Shown here: one piece after another, positions 33,757-45,428 of the stretch
Layout: each line of letters opens with the position of its first letter
How positions within the stretch are numbered: position 1 is the stretch's first letter
DNA from: Puccinellia tenuiflora
Lineage: Eukaryota > Streptophyta > Magnoliopsida > Poales > Poaceae
Reading direction: 5' to 3'
DNA length: 64,000 nt
Assembly (NCBI GenBank): GCA_012064385.1
Contig: QRDG01000623.1
Span: 124,001-188,000, forward strand
The notes under the pieces: model-generated
What the model was told of the DNA's origin: nothing
Seen by the model: only the letters and a program-made list of their open reading frames with translations
Database searches by the model: none
Position numbers and translations under genes: made by a program

Positions 33757-36125
33757 CTGCTTCGTCGCGCCTTCTCCTGAGAGAACAGCTGCTTCTTCTT
33801 CGCGGGGGGCCTCGGGAGGGGTTCCTCATCCTCGTCAGCGGGGGACGCCACCGCGGCAGCCTTGTAGGCCGCTTGCGCAGCGTACAAAGCGTTTGAGACC
33901 ATGCCGCGGATGACGATGGTGCCACCCGAGTTAGGAAGCTTGACGAGGTTGTAGGCGTGGTGGGTCACCGCCATGAACTTGGCGAGGGCGGGGTAGCCGA
34001 GGATGGCGTTGTAGGGCAGGCCGATGTGCGCGATGTCGAAGTCGATCAGCTCGGTGCGGCAGTTGGCTTGCGTGCCGAAAGTGACCGCGAGCCTCACTTG
34101 CCCCAGAGGGGTCGTGAGACCCTCTGTCACCCCCGAGAAGGGCCTAGTGGGCATGAGCCTCTCGTAAGGCACCTGCAGCTTCTCAAAGGTCTCGACAGAG
34201 ATGACGTTGAGGCCTGCACCCCCATCGATGAGCGTCTTAGAGACTGCGATGTTGTTGATGGTGGGAGTGCCGACCAGCGGGATGGTGCCAACAGTCGAAG
34301 TGGACTTGGGGTGGTCGCTGGAGTCGAAAGTGATGGGGTACTGGGACCACTTGAGGGGCCTGGAGGCCTCAACCTCGGGAAGCGCTGCCGCGATCTCGCG
34401 AGCGAGTTGCTTGAAGTGGCGGTTGGAGCTGGGGGCCTGAGCCCCGCCGAGGATGCAAGCGGCCCCGCGAGGCACCTGGTAGCCTTCAGGAGTCTCGGCA
34501 GGGAGGTTGTCGTTCGCGGGCTGGACGGCGTTGGCTTGAGGGTTCTGCTGGTAGTTGTCGTCGTAGTTGTTGTTGTTCCAGCGTCGCCCCCCGCGGCCGC
34601 CGCGGCCGCCGCCATGGCCGCCGCGACCTCGCTGCCGCTCGCTAGCCTCGCGTGCCTCGCGAAGCCTCTTGAGGTCGTAGCAGCCCTCGGTGGCATGGGA
34701 ATGCCTGTTGTGGTAGATGTAGAAGGGGCGATCATCTTTCTTTTTGGGGCCCGCGGCTGGAGAGGCAGCGCGAGGCTGCTTGGCGTCAGGCTCAGCCACG
34801 AGGACCGCAGTGGTCTTGCGCTTCTCGGTGGATTTCTTCTTCTTCTTGGATCCCTTGGCAGGGTCCCCTGGCTCGTTCTTGACGACCAAGCGGCCCTCCT
34901 CAGCCTTGACGCACTTGTCCGCCAAGTCGAAGAGCTTGACGACGGTGGTGATGTTGTCGTGGATGCCAAGCTTCTCGAGCATCCGCACGCCCATGACTCC
35001 AGCCTGGAAGGCCGAAATGACCTGCGCGTCGGTGGCGTTGGGGATTTTGTTGCGCACCTGGCTGAAGCGCTGGATGTACTTGCGGAGGGTCTCGCCAGGC
35101 TTCTGGCGTACGCCTCGGAGGTCGTTGTACGTGAGGCCGCGCTCGTACGTGCCCTTGAAGTTGGCGACGAAGCATCGGTAGAGGTCCTCCCAGGTGTTGA
35201 TGGACTCAGCGGGGAGGTTCGTGAGCCACGAGGACGCGGAGTCCTTGAGGGCCATGGGGAACCAGTTCGCCATGACTTTGTCGTCGCCCCCTGCGGCCTG
35301 GATGGCCAAAGTGTAGAGCTGCAGGAACTCTAGGGGGTTGTTCTTGTTGTCGTAGCGCGGAGGAAGATCCGGCTTGAACTTGACCGGCCAGACAACGTGG
35401 CGGAGGCTGCGAGTGAACGTGGCCGTCGTGCCGTAGGTGACCACTCCCTTGGCGAGGGTGGCACGGAGGCGGCGCCCCGCGGTGGCGACGTCCTGGACGA
35501 CGCGGTTGTGGCGATCCTGCTGGCGCTCGATGTTCACGCGTGCGTCCTCCGGGGCTCGCTGCACGATTTGGCAGTCATGCGGTGACGACGCGTGCGATGC
35601 AGCGCGGTTGTCGCGAGGAGGAGCCCCTGCTGGAGCAGGTTGCGGTGGAACTGGTGGAGCTGGAGCGGGCGCGGGATGACGAGGAGGTGCGGGAGGCGCG
35701 CCGTGCGCCACGTCCCCCACGCGCGCAGAGGGAACCAGCGAACGAGACGGTGCAGGAGCGGCGACGCGAGCGGCGCTGACGAGCTCGGAGAGGCGGTTGA
35801 GCCAGGCTTCTTGAGCCTCCGGCGTGGGGCGGTACTGCAGCAGCTCCTGCGCCATGAGAAGCGCAGTTGCTGGGCTGGGCGCAGGGCGGCCCAGCGAGGA
35901 GGCAGCACGGTCCCGCGACGGGTGCAGGGAGGAAGCCTCCTCTTCGCCGAGGTCGTCCTCGGCGTGGTCATCGTTGTTGTCCTCTGGATGCTCGACGCGG
36001 GGCTCGGGGTCGACGTGGTGCTCCGGAGCAGCGCTTCCGCGCGGGCGGCCGCGCGGGTTGCCAGCGGGAGCGGTGGCGGCGCTGGCCGTCCGGCGAGCGA
36101 GACGTTCGGCGCGAGAGCCGGCCAT
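33690..36125 (-). CDS. Element H: gag-protease
   Basis: An 811-codon open frame starts 51 bases inside the 5' LTR boundary (MAGSRAERLARR). Its order is a low-complexity acidic/proline-rich N-terminus, the gag core (about residues 255-370: FLQLYTLAIQAAGG, SSWLTNLPAESINTWEDL, LRKYIQRFSQVRNKIP), a basic Lys-rich stretch and a His/Cys motif (FYIYHNRHSHATEGC) where a zinc knuckle is expected. An RGG-rich segment and a protease with SKTLIDGGAGLNVIS (catalytic DGGAG) follow. The frame ends out of phase with RT near 33690-33750, a likely frameshift. Gag would form the particle and protease process it. The long plus-strand ORF opposite (33957-35333) is its shadow. Confidence 0.85.
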   Translation of the reverse strand: MAGSRAERLARRTASAATAPAGNPRGRPRGSAAPEHHVDPEPRVEHPEDNNDDHAEDDLGEEEASSLHPSRDRAASSLGRPAPSPATALLMAQELLQYRPTPEAQEAWLNRLSELVSAARVAAPAPSRSLVPSARVGDVAHGAPPAPPRHPAPAPAPPVPPQPAPAGAPPRDNRAASHASSPHDCQIVQRAPEDARVNIERQQDRHNRVVQDVATAGRRLRATLAKGVVTYGTTATFTRSLRHVVWPVKFKPDLPPRYDNKNNPLEFLQLYTLAIQAAGGDDKVMANWFPMALKDSASSWLTNLPAESINTWEDLYRCFVANFKGTYERGLTYNDLRGVRQKPGETLRKYIQRFSQVRNKIPNATDAQVISAFQAGVMGVRMLEKLGIHDNITTVVKLFDLADKCVKAEEGRLVVKNEPGDPAKGSKKKKKSTEKRKTTAVLVAEPDAKQPRAASPAAGPKKKDDRPFYIYHNRHSHATEGCYDLKRLREAREASERQRGRGGHGGGRGGRGGRRWNNNNYDDNYQQNPQANAVQPANDNLPAETPEGYQVPRGAACILGGAQAPSSNRHFKQLAREIAAALPEVEASRPLKWSQYPITFDSSDHPKSTSTVGTIPLVGTPTINNIAVSKTLIDGGAGLNVISVETFEKLQVPYERLMPTRPFSGVTEGLTTPLGQVRLAVTFGTQANCRTELIDFDIAHIGLPYNAILGYPALAKFMAVTHHAYNLVKLPNSGGTIVIRGMVSNALYAAQAAYKAAAVASPADEDEEPLPRPPAKKKQLFSQEKARRSRCLLRQTARGLASPFGANLPPK

Positions 36126-36176
36126 GGCGGTGTCGAGGTTGAAGATGCGCCTCAGCCCCCTACCTGGTGTGCCAAA

Positions 36177-37179
36177 TGTCGGAGAACTGTCCCAGGAACT
36201 GGGTGTGTCTCACTAGGTAAGGAATCGAGTAAGGGCTGAACACGGAATCAAACAACTCTCAACGTGCAGTTGGCGACGGCGCTCGCCGAGATCGATGGGG
36301 GACGGCACTGCAGAGATGAACACACGATGTTACCCAGGTTCAGGGCCCTCTTGGGGAGATAAAACCCCTACGTCCTGCCTTGATTGTATTGCACTGCTTG
36401 TAGAGGTTACAGTACAAGGAGAGCTTGGGGAGCTCGAGGTGGCTAACAATGGCTAACCCTAGAACCGTACTCCAATCTCCTTAGATCTGAGATCTCTTTC
36501 CACTTTTCAACCAACTAAAGAACCATCATTTAGCCCGAACATGCTCCCCCTCCTTTTATAGGTGTCCTGGACCTCTTCCCCCAAATATCTTGGCGGGAAG
36601 GGTTACCACATGGCAACGAAGGAGGAGGACTGGTGCACGACAAAGGGGGAGTCCATGGACGCGGTCCATGGCAGGGAGCGGTGTCACCAAAGCTGGAAAA
36701 AGCCACCATACAGCCAGGACGGTGGGCTGGCGCTGCTGAGGCTCGGGAGGCACCCCACGGTGACGTCGCCCTTGGAGCGTAGCAGCAGACGGTCCCCTTA
36801 TCACCGAAATGGAAATTCTTGTAGCTCCTTTGCTTGGCGCAGCATTGTTGACTGCTTTATACACGAGAATGGCAACTGCGGCGTTGTCGTCGGCGCGCGT
36901 AGGCGCGCCTGTGATTCTGCGGAGGGCGCAGAGCCCATGTGCGCTCTGTCGCGAAGATAGAGCTCGCTTCGTGGGAAGGAACCCCGCGAGGCCGGAGGCC
37001 TCGCCGAGCCTTTTGGCTTGATCCTTGGAGATGCCCCCTCAAGGAGAGGTACCTCGGGAGGAAAAAACCCTCGCGAGGCTCGCCAGGCTTGGAGAGCCTG
37101 GTCCTTAGCGAAATCTTCTGAAGAGTGTTGTGGGCCCTGCGGGCCGGCCCGTGGTACCCTAGTTTCCACTGTGCCGACA
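36177..37179 (-). repeat. Element H 5' LTR
   Basis: 1003 bp, same ends as the 3' LTR and near-identical by eye. On the minus strand it is followed by TTTGGCACACCAGGTAGGGGG; the TGGCACACCAGGTAGGGG part is at the position of a PBS, but I could not assign its tRNA. Confidence 0.9.
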
Positions 37180-37184
37180 GATAG

Positions 37185-40097
37185 TAATGCAAAGCACATG
37201 AAGTGAATAAGGTGATCCAAAACAATTGTCTATAGTTGACATTAAGCAAACAATGATTAACAAACGCTAGCTAACAAATGCTAGAAACTTTTCATGAATA
37301 AGTGCGTTGGAGACATGGAACCATACATAAGGTTTAGAAAGAAGAATTGCGAATTATGTCTCCAATGTAAAGTATCAATCATTCTTCAAAGCATATAATT
37401 AGTCATTCATGAAAATAGCCAAGCTCAAGTCAGGTGTCCTAATCCATCTACTTCACAAATCAACTGTTTCAAAGTCTACTCAACTAGTGCAAGTAAGAAG
37501 TGGCTTTGGCACCATGATGTTATGGCAAAGAGAACAATGATGGAGGTTTGGAAGGTCAAAAAGAAAGGCTCAAACAGTGGAGAAAGTAACCACAAGACAG
37601 AAGGAAGTCCCATAGTTGACACTGTATGAGGAGTAGTGATTGCCATGCAACGGATGCACATATAGCTATAAGAGTATGAAAGCTCTCCAATGGAACTAGT
37701 GGGGGTGCATCCAACTTGCTTGCTCATGAAGACCTAGAGCTCACTTGAGGAGGCTCATCCTTGGAATATACAAGCCAAGTTCTATAACGTTAATTCCCCA
37801 CTATAGTTATACAAATGAAACATGAAAACTCTCTATAATGAAGTGTAGGTGCTAACTAGCACAAGTGTGGAATAAAGTATAGTAGTGCTGCCCCCTCTCT
37901 CTTTTATATTTCTTTTTTTTAATTGTGGCCTCCGTGGCTCTTTTAAATTTTCTCTCATTGGTCTCTTTTGGACTCTTTTATGAGGCCACTTTGGACTCTT
38001 TTTCAATATGCTCACAGGTAGGGGCAACACTATATTTTTACAAGATGATCATCACACTTTTGGTACTCATAACTCATAGGACTAATACATGATGTATAAA
38101 AGAAGATATGCATGATCGAGCGTAGTGTGGAAAAAATAAAAATGTAGAACATGTGGCAAGCCATGCTGCACACTAACTCAATGATCAAGCAAACTATATG
38201 ATAATGAAGAACGACATCAAGTCATGTAATGTAATGATGGATGTTGCATGGCAATGTATCTCGGAACGACTATGGAAATGCCATGATAGGTAGGTATGGT
38301 GGCTTTTTGAGGAAGATAGTTGGCTTATGTGTAGGAGAACATGATGAAGTTCTCTCACGGAGTTGGATGTGCTCGCGAAGTATGCACCAATCTCAATGTG
38401 AGAGAGGGCATTGCGCAGCACCGAAGAGGCTAGCAAATTATGGAAGTGGAACTGCCAAAAACCAAAACTCAACAATGCATTTCGTATATTGCAAACAACT
38501 AGCAGTTTCAATGTTCCACAAATGGTTAGAGACACCCCGAGAGGGATCGTGGCGGCGACACAAGTGAACCGTTGGCTTCCCCGACTGTTGCAGTAACTAC
38601 CCACTAGGAACTTATTTTCAACTTAGTAGAATTCATGACACATTAGCATCGTTGACTCAGGTTGTTTAGTTCAGAAAAGTACGGCTCCACGCTTTAATAA
38701 CACCTCTCCACTAATCAGATCTAACACCATTAACCAACACATTTTAACCATTATTTTAGTGCCTCTAAACAATTGATGGGTATCAAATTATCTACATAGT
38801 GATCTACAAGACTATGCAGGTTTTTCTACTTCATACCACTGCCACATGCATAGCATTTTTCCGATATAACACATTAACCAAGCAACCAAAACAACTCTCC
38901 AACAAATATAAGTGAAGAACAAGAGAGTTTAACTTAACAACTAGCAGCTCTAAACAAGATAAAAACTAAAAGCGAGAGCTTACTAGAAAACAGACAGTAG
39001 CTAAGAATACTCAAAAAGATATTAGCGAAGCAAAGGAGTATTCAAACGAAAAAGCGGTGCGTGTCTCTCTCCCATACAAATAAAGCTAGGATCCTACAAA
39101 TATATGACTAACACACAAACAAACAAAACTGAAAGTAAAAAGACGCTCCAAGCATAGCACATAATATGTAAAGTGATAAAAACGAAGTTCAACGAAGACG
39201 ACCTTATGATAGTCGATGAAGATGAGGGGATGCCTTGGGCATCCCCAAGCTTTGACTCTTGATAGTTCTTGATATTCAGAGGGGGTGCCATGGGGGAATC
39301 CCAAGCTTGAGCTTTGATCCATCCTCGATTTCTTCATATTCCTCTCCTTTGGAACTTAAAAACTCCCTTCACACAAAACTTCTCATAATTTGATTAGAGG
39401 GTTAGTGCTCATAAATTAAAATGCACATGTGTTCAACTCATGACAAATTGCAAACCAACTTCATTAAACATTAGGTACTGTTTACTAAGCCTCAATGTGG
39501 CACTCCACCCCTAGAGTATCACATATGACGATGGTAAAGAGACAAATGCAAAATAAAAGCAGAATCTGTCAAAATCTGAACAGTATGTAAAGATCGAATT
39601 TTTAGAGGCACTTCTGCAGCTCAAATAAAAAAATTTAAAACTAACGAAAGATAGATAAAAGCATCAGGCTTGCTGTAAAAAATTATCAGAAAAATATAAA
39701 ATTCTGGCGATTTTAGGATTTTCGTGCAACAGGCGCACAGAATCTGTTTTTGGACAGCAACACAATACCTCGCACTTTCAATGCATTAGAGGCTAAACTT
39801 GGCACAAAAAACCAAAAGAAAAAGATACAATGAAGTTGCTACAGAGGTAATAACATCATGACTCATGAAAATCAAAAAGAAAACTGAAAATAAAAGATGG
39901 GTTGCCTCCCAACAAGCGCTTTTCTTTAACGCCTTTTAGCTAGGCGCAATGCCAAATATCAAGTTTTTTCGGAGGCCTTTGCAACATCAAGAGAATAGCT
40001 TGACCTTATGATTGATTCAAAAGGAAGCTTCTTTCTATTTCTAGGGAAGTGTTCCATCCCTTATTTAAGGGGGAACTGAAACCTTATATTTCCCTCT
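37185..40097 (-). other. Element G non-coding 3' internal region
   Basis: No supported gene. On the minus strand it carries PPT-like motifs, the clearest at 39240-39252 within a perfect 9-bp-stem hairpin (39226-39246) and a degenerate one near 39293-39305. It corresponds in reverse to 21916-24658 of F. ORFs such as 38194-38604 show no domain. Confidence 0.7.
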
Positions 40098-40397
40098 TCA
40101 TATCAATAATAGCACCAATAGTTCTGAAAAAGGTCTTCCCAAAATAATAGGACAAGAAGCATTGCACTCAATATCCATAACAATAAAATCAACGGGAACA
40201 TAATTATCATTAAAAACAATAAGGCCATCATCAACTCTACCCAAAGGTTTCTTTTTAGAAGAATCAGCAAGATGAACATTTAAATAGCACTCTTCCAAAG
40301 GAGTTAAATCAAGCATATTATAGAAACTTTTAGGCATAACGGAAATACTTGCACCAAGATCACATAAAGCATCGCAATCAAAGTAATATATTTTCAT
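40098..40397 (-). pseudogene. Element G: aspartic protease fragment
   Basis: The frame contains CDLGASISVMP, the retropepsin motif in the same DLGAS form as other Athila proteases, and FIVMDIECNASCPIILGRPF. It parallels the protease of element A. The frame breaks at both ends, after RPFSE and upstream of KIYYFD. No polymerase follows. Confidence 0.7.
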
Positions 40398-40595
40398 CTT
40401 AATAGTGGGTTCCCAACCATCTTCTAACTTCCTAGGTATAGAGGTTTCAAGCTTTAGTTTTTCTTCCCTAGCCTTGATAAGAGCATCGGTAATGTGTTTG
40501 GTAAAGGCAAGATTTATTTTACTAGCATCCGGTGTCTTAGCAAGTTTTTGTAGGAACTTAATGACTTCAGTAAGATTGAAATTATCAAAATCAAT

Positions 40596-41882
40596 TTAAT
40601 CATCTTTGAATAAACTAGGAGGATCCTCTTTAGTGGTTTTGATAGTATAAACTTTAACAGTTTTCCTATTCATTTCAGCAATTCTAGCTTCTTCAGCCTC
40701 TCTAGCCCACCTAGCTTTCAAGAGAGCCATCATCCTTTCATTTTCATTAATTTGAAGAGAGATATAATTTAAAGATTCAGTATGTTTGTCTTGATTTGAA
40801 GTGGTTCTAAATTTCAAAATTTCAACATCATGAGCAAGAACGTCTACTTTAGAGACTAGACTATCCAGTTTTTCCAACTTCTCTTCAACAGTTTTGTTAA
40901 AAGCTTTTTGCGAAGTGACAAATTACTTTAAATCATTTTCAAGATCAGAGGACACATTCTTATTAGGATTATAAGAATTACCATAGAATTACCTTAAAAG
41001 TTGCCATTATTGGGAGGATAAGGCTTATAGTTGTTACTACCAAAATTATTTCGATAAGCATTATTGTTGAAGTTGTTTCTATTAAGAAAATTAACATCAA
41101 CTTGATACTTTTCTTAGGAAATTAATGAAGAAAGTGGAACATTATTAGGATCAATATTGGACTGATTGGTAGCAAGCATAGACATAATCATATCAACCTT
41201 ATCACTCAAAGAGGAGATTTCCTCAACAGAATTTACCTTCTTACCACTTGGAGCTTGTTCGGTGTGCCATTGTGAATAATTTGTCATCATATCATCCAAG
41301 AGTTTAGTTGCTGCACCTAATGTTGTGGACATAAAGGTGCCTCCCGCGGCCGAGTCCAAAAGGTTTCTTGAAGAAAAATTCAAACCTGCATAAAAAGTTT
41401 GGATAACCATACACATAGTTAATCCATGCGTGGGACAATTCTTAACCATAGATTTCATTCTCTCCCAAGCTTGAGCAACATATTCATGATCAAATTGTCT
41501 AAATTTCATAATGTTACTCCTTAGTTGTATGATTTTAGCAGGTGGATAATATTTTCCAATAAAAGCATCTTTGCATTTAATCCAAGAGTCAATACTATTT
41601 TTAGGCAAAGACAATAACCATTCTTTTGCTTTCCCTCTCAAAGTCATTTTCTACCTCTTTATACTTTTGCATATCACATAACTCAACAAAGTTATTTAAA
41701 TGAGAGGCGGCATCATCAGTACTAGCACCAGAAAATTGCTCTTTCATAACAAGATTTAGCAAGGCAGGTTTAATTTCATAAGATTCCGCTTTAGTAGCGG
41801 GTGGAGCAATTGGAGAGCATATGAAATCATTGTTATTAGTGCTAGTAAAATCACACAACTTGGTGTTTTCAGTAGAAGACAT
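40596..41882 (-). pseudogene. Element G: gag (frameshifted)
   Basis: Start MSSTENTKLCDF at 41882. A gag core follows in a second frame from about 41650 to 41114 (LRGKAKEWLLSLPKNSIDSW, FIGKYYPPAK, AWERMKSMVKNCPTHGL, LLDSAAGGTFM). A C-terminal coiled-coil-like part lies at 40877-40596 (KLDSLVSKVDVLAHDVEIL, MMALLKARWAREAEEARIAE). The frame change near 41650 and stops near 41110 and 40925 inactivate it. It resembles gag of element A in order and spacing. Confidence 0.75.
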
Positions 41883-42046
41883 AACGATAAGATAAAATAA
41901 CAAGACAGGAATAAAGACTACACTAATTTTTTTGGGTTTTAAAATTTTGAAACAGGAAAATAAACTAAACGAGATATAAAGCAAGCAAGACAAAAACAAA
42001 GTAAAGAGATTGAGAGTATGATACTCCCCTTGCTGTAGCTCCAAAG

Positions 42047-42064
42047 TCCCCGGCAACGGCGCTA
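42047..42064 (-). other. Element G primer-binding site, mutated
   Basis: Minus strand TAGCGCCGTTGCCGGGGA: the tRNA-Asp PBS with one change in the part that pairs with the terminal CCA (TGG to TAG), ten bases from the LTR end. Confidence 0.8.
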
Positions 42065-42074
42065 GAAAACTGCT

Positions 42075-43676
42075 TGATGGTAGATATTGATAAGTTGGGT
42101 GGTGCCCCAAGCGAAGGCGGAATTGCAGCTAGTAGCAGTTTTCCCTCAATTAAGAACCGAGGTTTATCGAACCAGTAGGACTTTGAAATCAACAATGAGG
42201 TGAATGTTGAAGATCTCTGGCGCTTAGGGATACCTTCAACAGACGTGGACCTGCACACATTCAACCAAATACTTTGTCCCCAACGGCGGAGAGGTTGTCA
42301 ATCTCTCCAGTCTCGCAGAACACAAAGCGATTAATTGTATGATGAAATAGATAAAATATGAAAAGTGACCAGAGGAATAATGATAATTAAAAGCGAGTAA
42401 ATGAGGTTGTAAACAATGTAAAAAGATGGACCGGGGGCCATGGGTTCACTAGTGGAGTCTCTCAAGTAAATAAAATATGCATGTGATGGGTGAACGAATT
42501 ACAGCTAGGTAATTGACAAGATCATGACACAAACCCAATTTAGCTATGACAAAAAGGACATGATAATATTTATGGAGGCATCACGACAAGTAACAAAGAC
42601 CGTTGAGTCCAACTGCGTCTTTGTCTAAAAAGTCGACCGTGGGATCGCTATCCAGCCTGTCACCCAACGGTATTAAGTTGCAAGCAACAGACAATTGCAT
42701 TAAGTAAAGTGCATGAAGTAAGCAATACTAATATCAAAATAGACATTAACACCGCTGTTTTACCCTTAGTAGCAACAGCACACCCTCGCCCTTAGACGTT
42801 TCTGTCACTCGTGCCCAGGAACAAAAGGGGGCATGAACCCACTATCTAGCATAAATACCCTCTCTTGGAGATACACACAATCACTTGGCCAAAGTAACTA
42901 CGCACATCGGAGAGCATGCAAGAACATAAATTACTCATATAAGAATCATGCACAATCTGAACATAACTTCATAATCCATCGGATCCCAGCAAACACATCA
43001 CATAGCTTTGCAATAATCGATCTTGATCATGTTAGGCAGCTCACAAGATCATAAGACATGAAACACAAGAGAGAGACTACCAACTAGCTCCTGCCATGGA
43101 CCCGTAGTCCAAGGTGAGACTACTCACAAATCATCCCGGAGGAAGGCATGGCGATGAAGAGCCCTTCGGGATCGATCTCCCCTCCGCAGAGTGCCGGGAT
43201 CAGCTTCAGATTGGACCCCGAACTAGGGTTTTCGGTGACGGCGCGTCGGGGTCGAGTTTCTGGAAAATAATGGCCGCCTCGACGTTTTTAGGTATTTAGG
43301 GATTTTATAGGCGTCGGAGGGGGCCGAGGGGGTGCCCCAGGAGCAGGGGCGGGCCCCACCCGTGGGTCCCAGGGGGCCGCGGCAGGAGGCTGCCTGTGCC
43401 CTGTGGGTGGCCCCTCAGGCTCCCCTTTGGTCTTCTGGTGCCTTTCGTCGAGTAAAAATTCTCCGTAAATTTTCGTCCAATTCCGAGAATATTTCCAGAA
43501 GTAAATTTTCTGAAATACAAAAACAGCAAAAACAGGGAACTGGCACTTGGCATCTTGTCAATAGGTTAGTTCGAAAAAATGCATAAAAATGATATAAATG
43601 ATAGTAAAAACATGTGACAATATCACAAAACTAGCATGGATCACTCAAAAATTATAGATACGTTTGAGACGTATCA
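42075..43676 (-). repeat. Element G 5' LTR
   Basis: 1602 bp; on the minus strand from TGATACGTCTCAAACG (43676) to CTACCATCA (42075). Same length and family as solo LTR D. Confidence 0.9.
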
Positions 43677-43703
43677 GGGGGCTCCACCCCCACTCCACTA
43701 TGT

Positions 43704-44364
43704 CCCAAGCCTCCAGCGATGGGCCTCCCCTCGCTCCGTCAGAAGTTAGTATTTATATGAATTTGGATCACAACTCAACAAAACTTCACCCTGAGACAAA
43801 TTTCATCTTGTACCATGAAAAAAAACCCTTCTCCGAACAACAACGAAAACACATTCAGTGCCAAACAACCACTAGGGCTAAACAGTTATACCAACCAACC
43901 TTGAGAAAAGCTCAAACTTAGCAACATTAACTGGTTTTATCATCATACCAGCAGGATTTTCAGTAGTACTAATCTTGCATACCTTCATTTTACCTTGAGC
44001 AACAATATCTCGAATATAATGGTGTTTAAGATCATTTTTCTTTGTTAACTCATGGAACATGTGATCCTTTGTATGGTATATGGCACTTTGACTGTCACGG
44101 AATAGAATAATGCAAGAATTATCTCCTCAAAGTTCAGCATACAAACCTTTGAACCAAACTGACTCCTTGCATGGTTCTGCAATAGCCATTATTATGTTTC
44201 AGTTGTAGTTTGGGCAACTACTGACTCCAAAGTTGCCTTCTAGCTCACAACATAATCACCAACTGTAAAGACATAGCCTATAAGGGGCCCAAGACTCCGG
44301 CGACGGACTTCACTCTGCTCCTTTAGAAGTTAGCCATTACTTGAATTTGGATCACAACTCAACA
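43704..44364. repeat. Pair of 77-bp direct repeats bracketing a Copia relic
   Basis: 43704-43780 and 44288-44364 match over their length, from CCCAAG to GAATTTGGATCACAACTC and AACA, with scattered differences. The copies start 584 bp apart. Origin unknown: a tandem duplication or terminal parts of a small element are both possible. Confidence 0.6.
43878..44275 (-). pseudogene. Copia-type RNase H fragment
   Basis: On the minus strand, degenerate frames read GDNSCIILFRDSQSAIY, a DHMFHELTKKNDLKHHYIRD segment and IVAQGKMKVCKISTTENPAG. This is the end of the RT/RNase H region of Ty1/Copia polyproteins, which in Copia comes last in pol. Stops interrupt it upstream (near 44150). No LTRs are recognisable, so it is an old relic; nothing more of the element is visible. 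Confidence 0.7.
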
Positions 44365-44369
44365 TAATT

Positions 44370-44790
44370 GAATGACAGCCCCATGGATTTTCTGACAATA
44401 CCATCACATCGGGCCACTATGTTGTATGTTCTGTATATAGGTAATGTTCTTCAAATAAACATGTGACCCGAGGACTCCCTAGGATATGGCAGGTTTTTTT
44501 TCATCAAAAAAATTGAATGGCATCCGAGTTTCTCACAGTACTATCATATTTCATCACCATGCATATTTTTTTTTCGAGATTGCACTATGCCATATGTTAT
44601 GTTGTATCAGTGTAGGTGATGTTCCTCATATACGCAAAGTAATGTGAGGACTTCCTGACAGATGACATGCTTCTTCTTATAGAAGAACCGAACGACATCC
44701 CCTAGGGAGTTTCTCATAGTACCATCTATTTCACCATGTTATCCTTTGTTCTGTTTGTCACATAATTCATGTGGTGTGTGACCACAAAGG
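44370..44790. repeat. Degenerate tandem repeat, about 2.5 units of 145-175 bp
   Basis: Units start near 44370, 44515 and 44690 with GAATGACAGCCC, GAATGGCATCCG and GAACGACATCCC. Each continues with TTTCT(C/G)A(C/T)A(A/G)TACCATC-like sequence and then a TGT-rich part ending in GTGA(C/G)...GGACT. Divergence is high, so unit ends are approximate. Confidence 0.5.
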
Positions 44791-45428
44791 TAAGTGTTCT
44801 CTCCATGAATCTACGACTTTTAGAACACTCCTCTATCTTTCGTGCCCTCACTTTTCCAACCATTTATCCCCCTATCTTTCTCTCTCTATTTTCTGCACTT
44901 TCTTCCCCCTCTCTTCCCCACCACTTTCGCTCTCTTTACGCCCTTCCTTTTTTGGACTATCTTGTAGAAAGATTATGAACTTAGAGGGGACATTACAACA
45001 TCATTTTGATCTCATTTTATTATCCATGTTCACTCTTATTATTGGATGCTATAATATTAGTCCCATAAAAAAATAGTGTATTCTTTCATAGGATTTAGTT
45101 ACCGGCTGCCAAGCAAACTTAATCACGTTACTAAGGAGTAGTACAACAACACAAAGAAAGAAAACCAAATGGACGCTAGCTGAATGAGTCTGGTAACTCA
45201 TTCTCTTCTAAGCAGCTACAATATCTCCAACATTGAAAGCAACTCTCAAGGGGATGATGCATCCGGAGATGGTATAATATACATCGATGGCGATCAAGAT
45301 AAATATTACTACACTGATATGATCTGGACAACAGGATCGCTCCGTGAAGCTTGATTATAAATGCATGCTTCCTAGCATACATATACAGACCTTGAATCTT
45401 CCAGTCGGCTAGATATGCAGCTGATTAG
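44791..45428. other. Region downstream of the WOX gene
   Basis: No gene is supported. A pyrimidine-rich run (TCTCTCT/CCCTCTCTT) lies at about 44860-44950. The part next to 45428 would contain the WOX 3' untranslated region; I see no canonical AATAAA close to the stop. Confidence 0.4.

Larger units (their letters stand above)
25386..37179 (-). mobile_element. Element H: complete Tat-lineage Gypsy retrotransposon with antisense gene
   Basis: The 11.8-kb element has LTRs of 1005 bp (25386-26390) and 1003 bp (36177-37179) and target duplication GATAG at 25381-25385 and 37180-37184. Transcribed leftward, it encodes gag-protease, RT, RNase H, a second RNase H and integrase. An opposed gene on the plus strand lies between integrase and the 3' LTR. 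A second RNase H-like domain and an antisense ORF near the 3' LTR are known of Tat-lineage (Grande/Retand-type) elements. All pol parts carry frameshifts or stops. It interrupts element G. Confidence 0.92.
24768..43676 (-). mobile_element. Element G: Athila-type retrotransposon with broken 3' LTR, host of H
   Basis: Minus-strand order is 5' LTR (43676-42075, 1602 bp), PBS, gag (41882-40596), protease (40397-40098), a long 3' non-coding region, PPT-like CATCCCGAAGCTT at 25289, and a truncated 3' LTR (25287-24768). Element H is inserted at 25386-37179. No RT, RNase H or integrase frame is visible, so the copy is non-autonomous or deleted. The flank after 43676 is GGGGG; its partner was lost with the 3' LTR end. 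Confidence 0.8.

Noticed and set aside
33957..35333. 458-aa plus-strand ORF
   Set aside because: It is the opposite-strand shadow of the GC-rich H gag-protease frame, which has clear domains; the plus frame has none.
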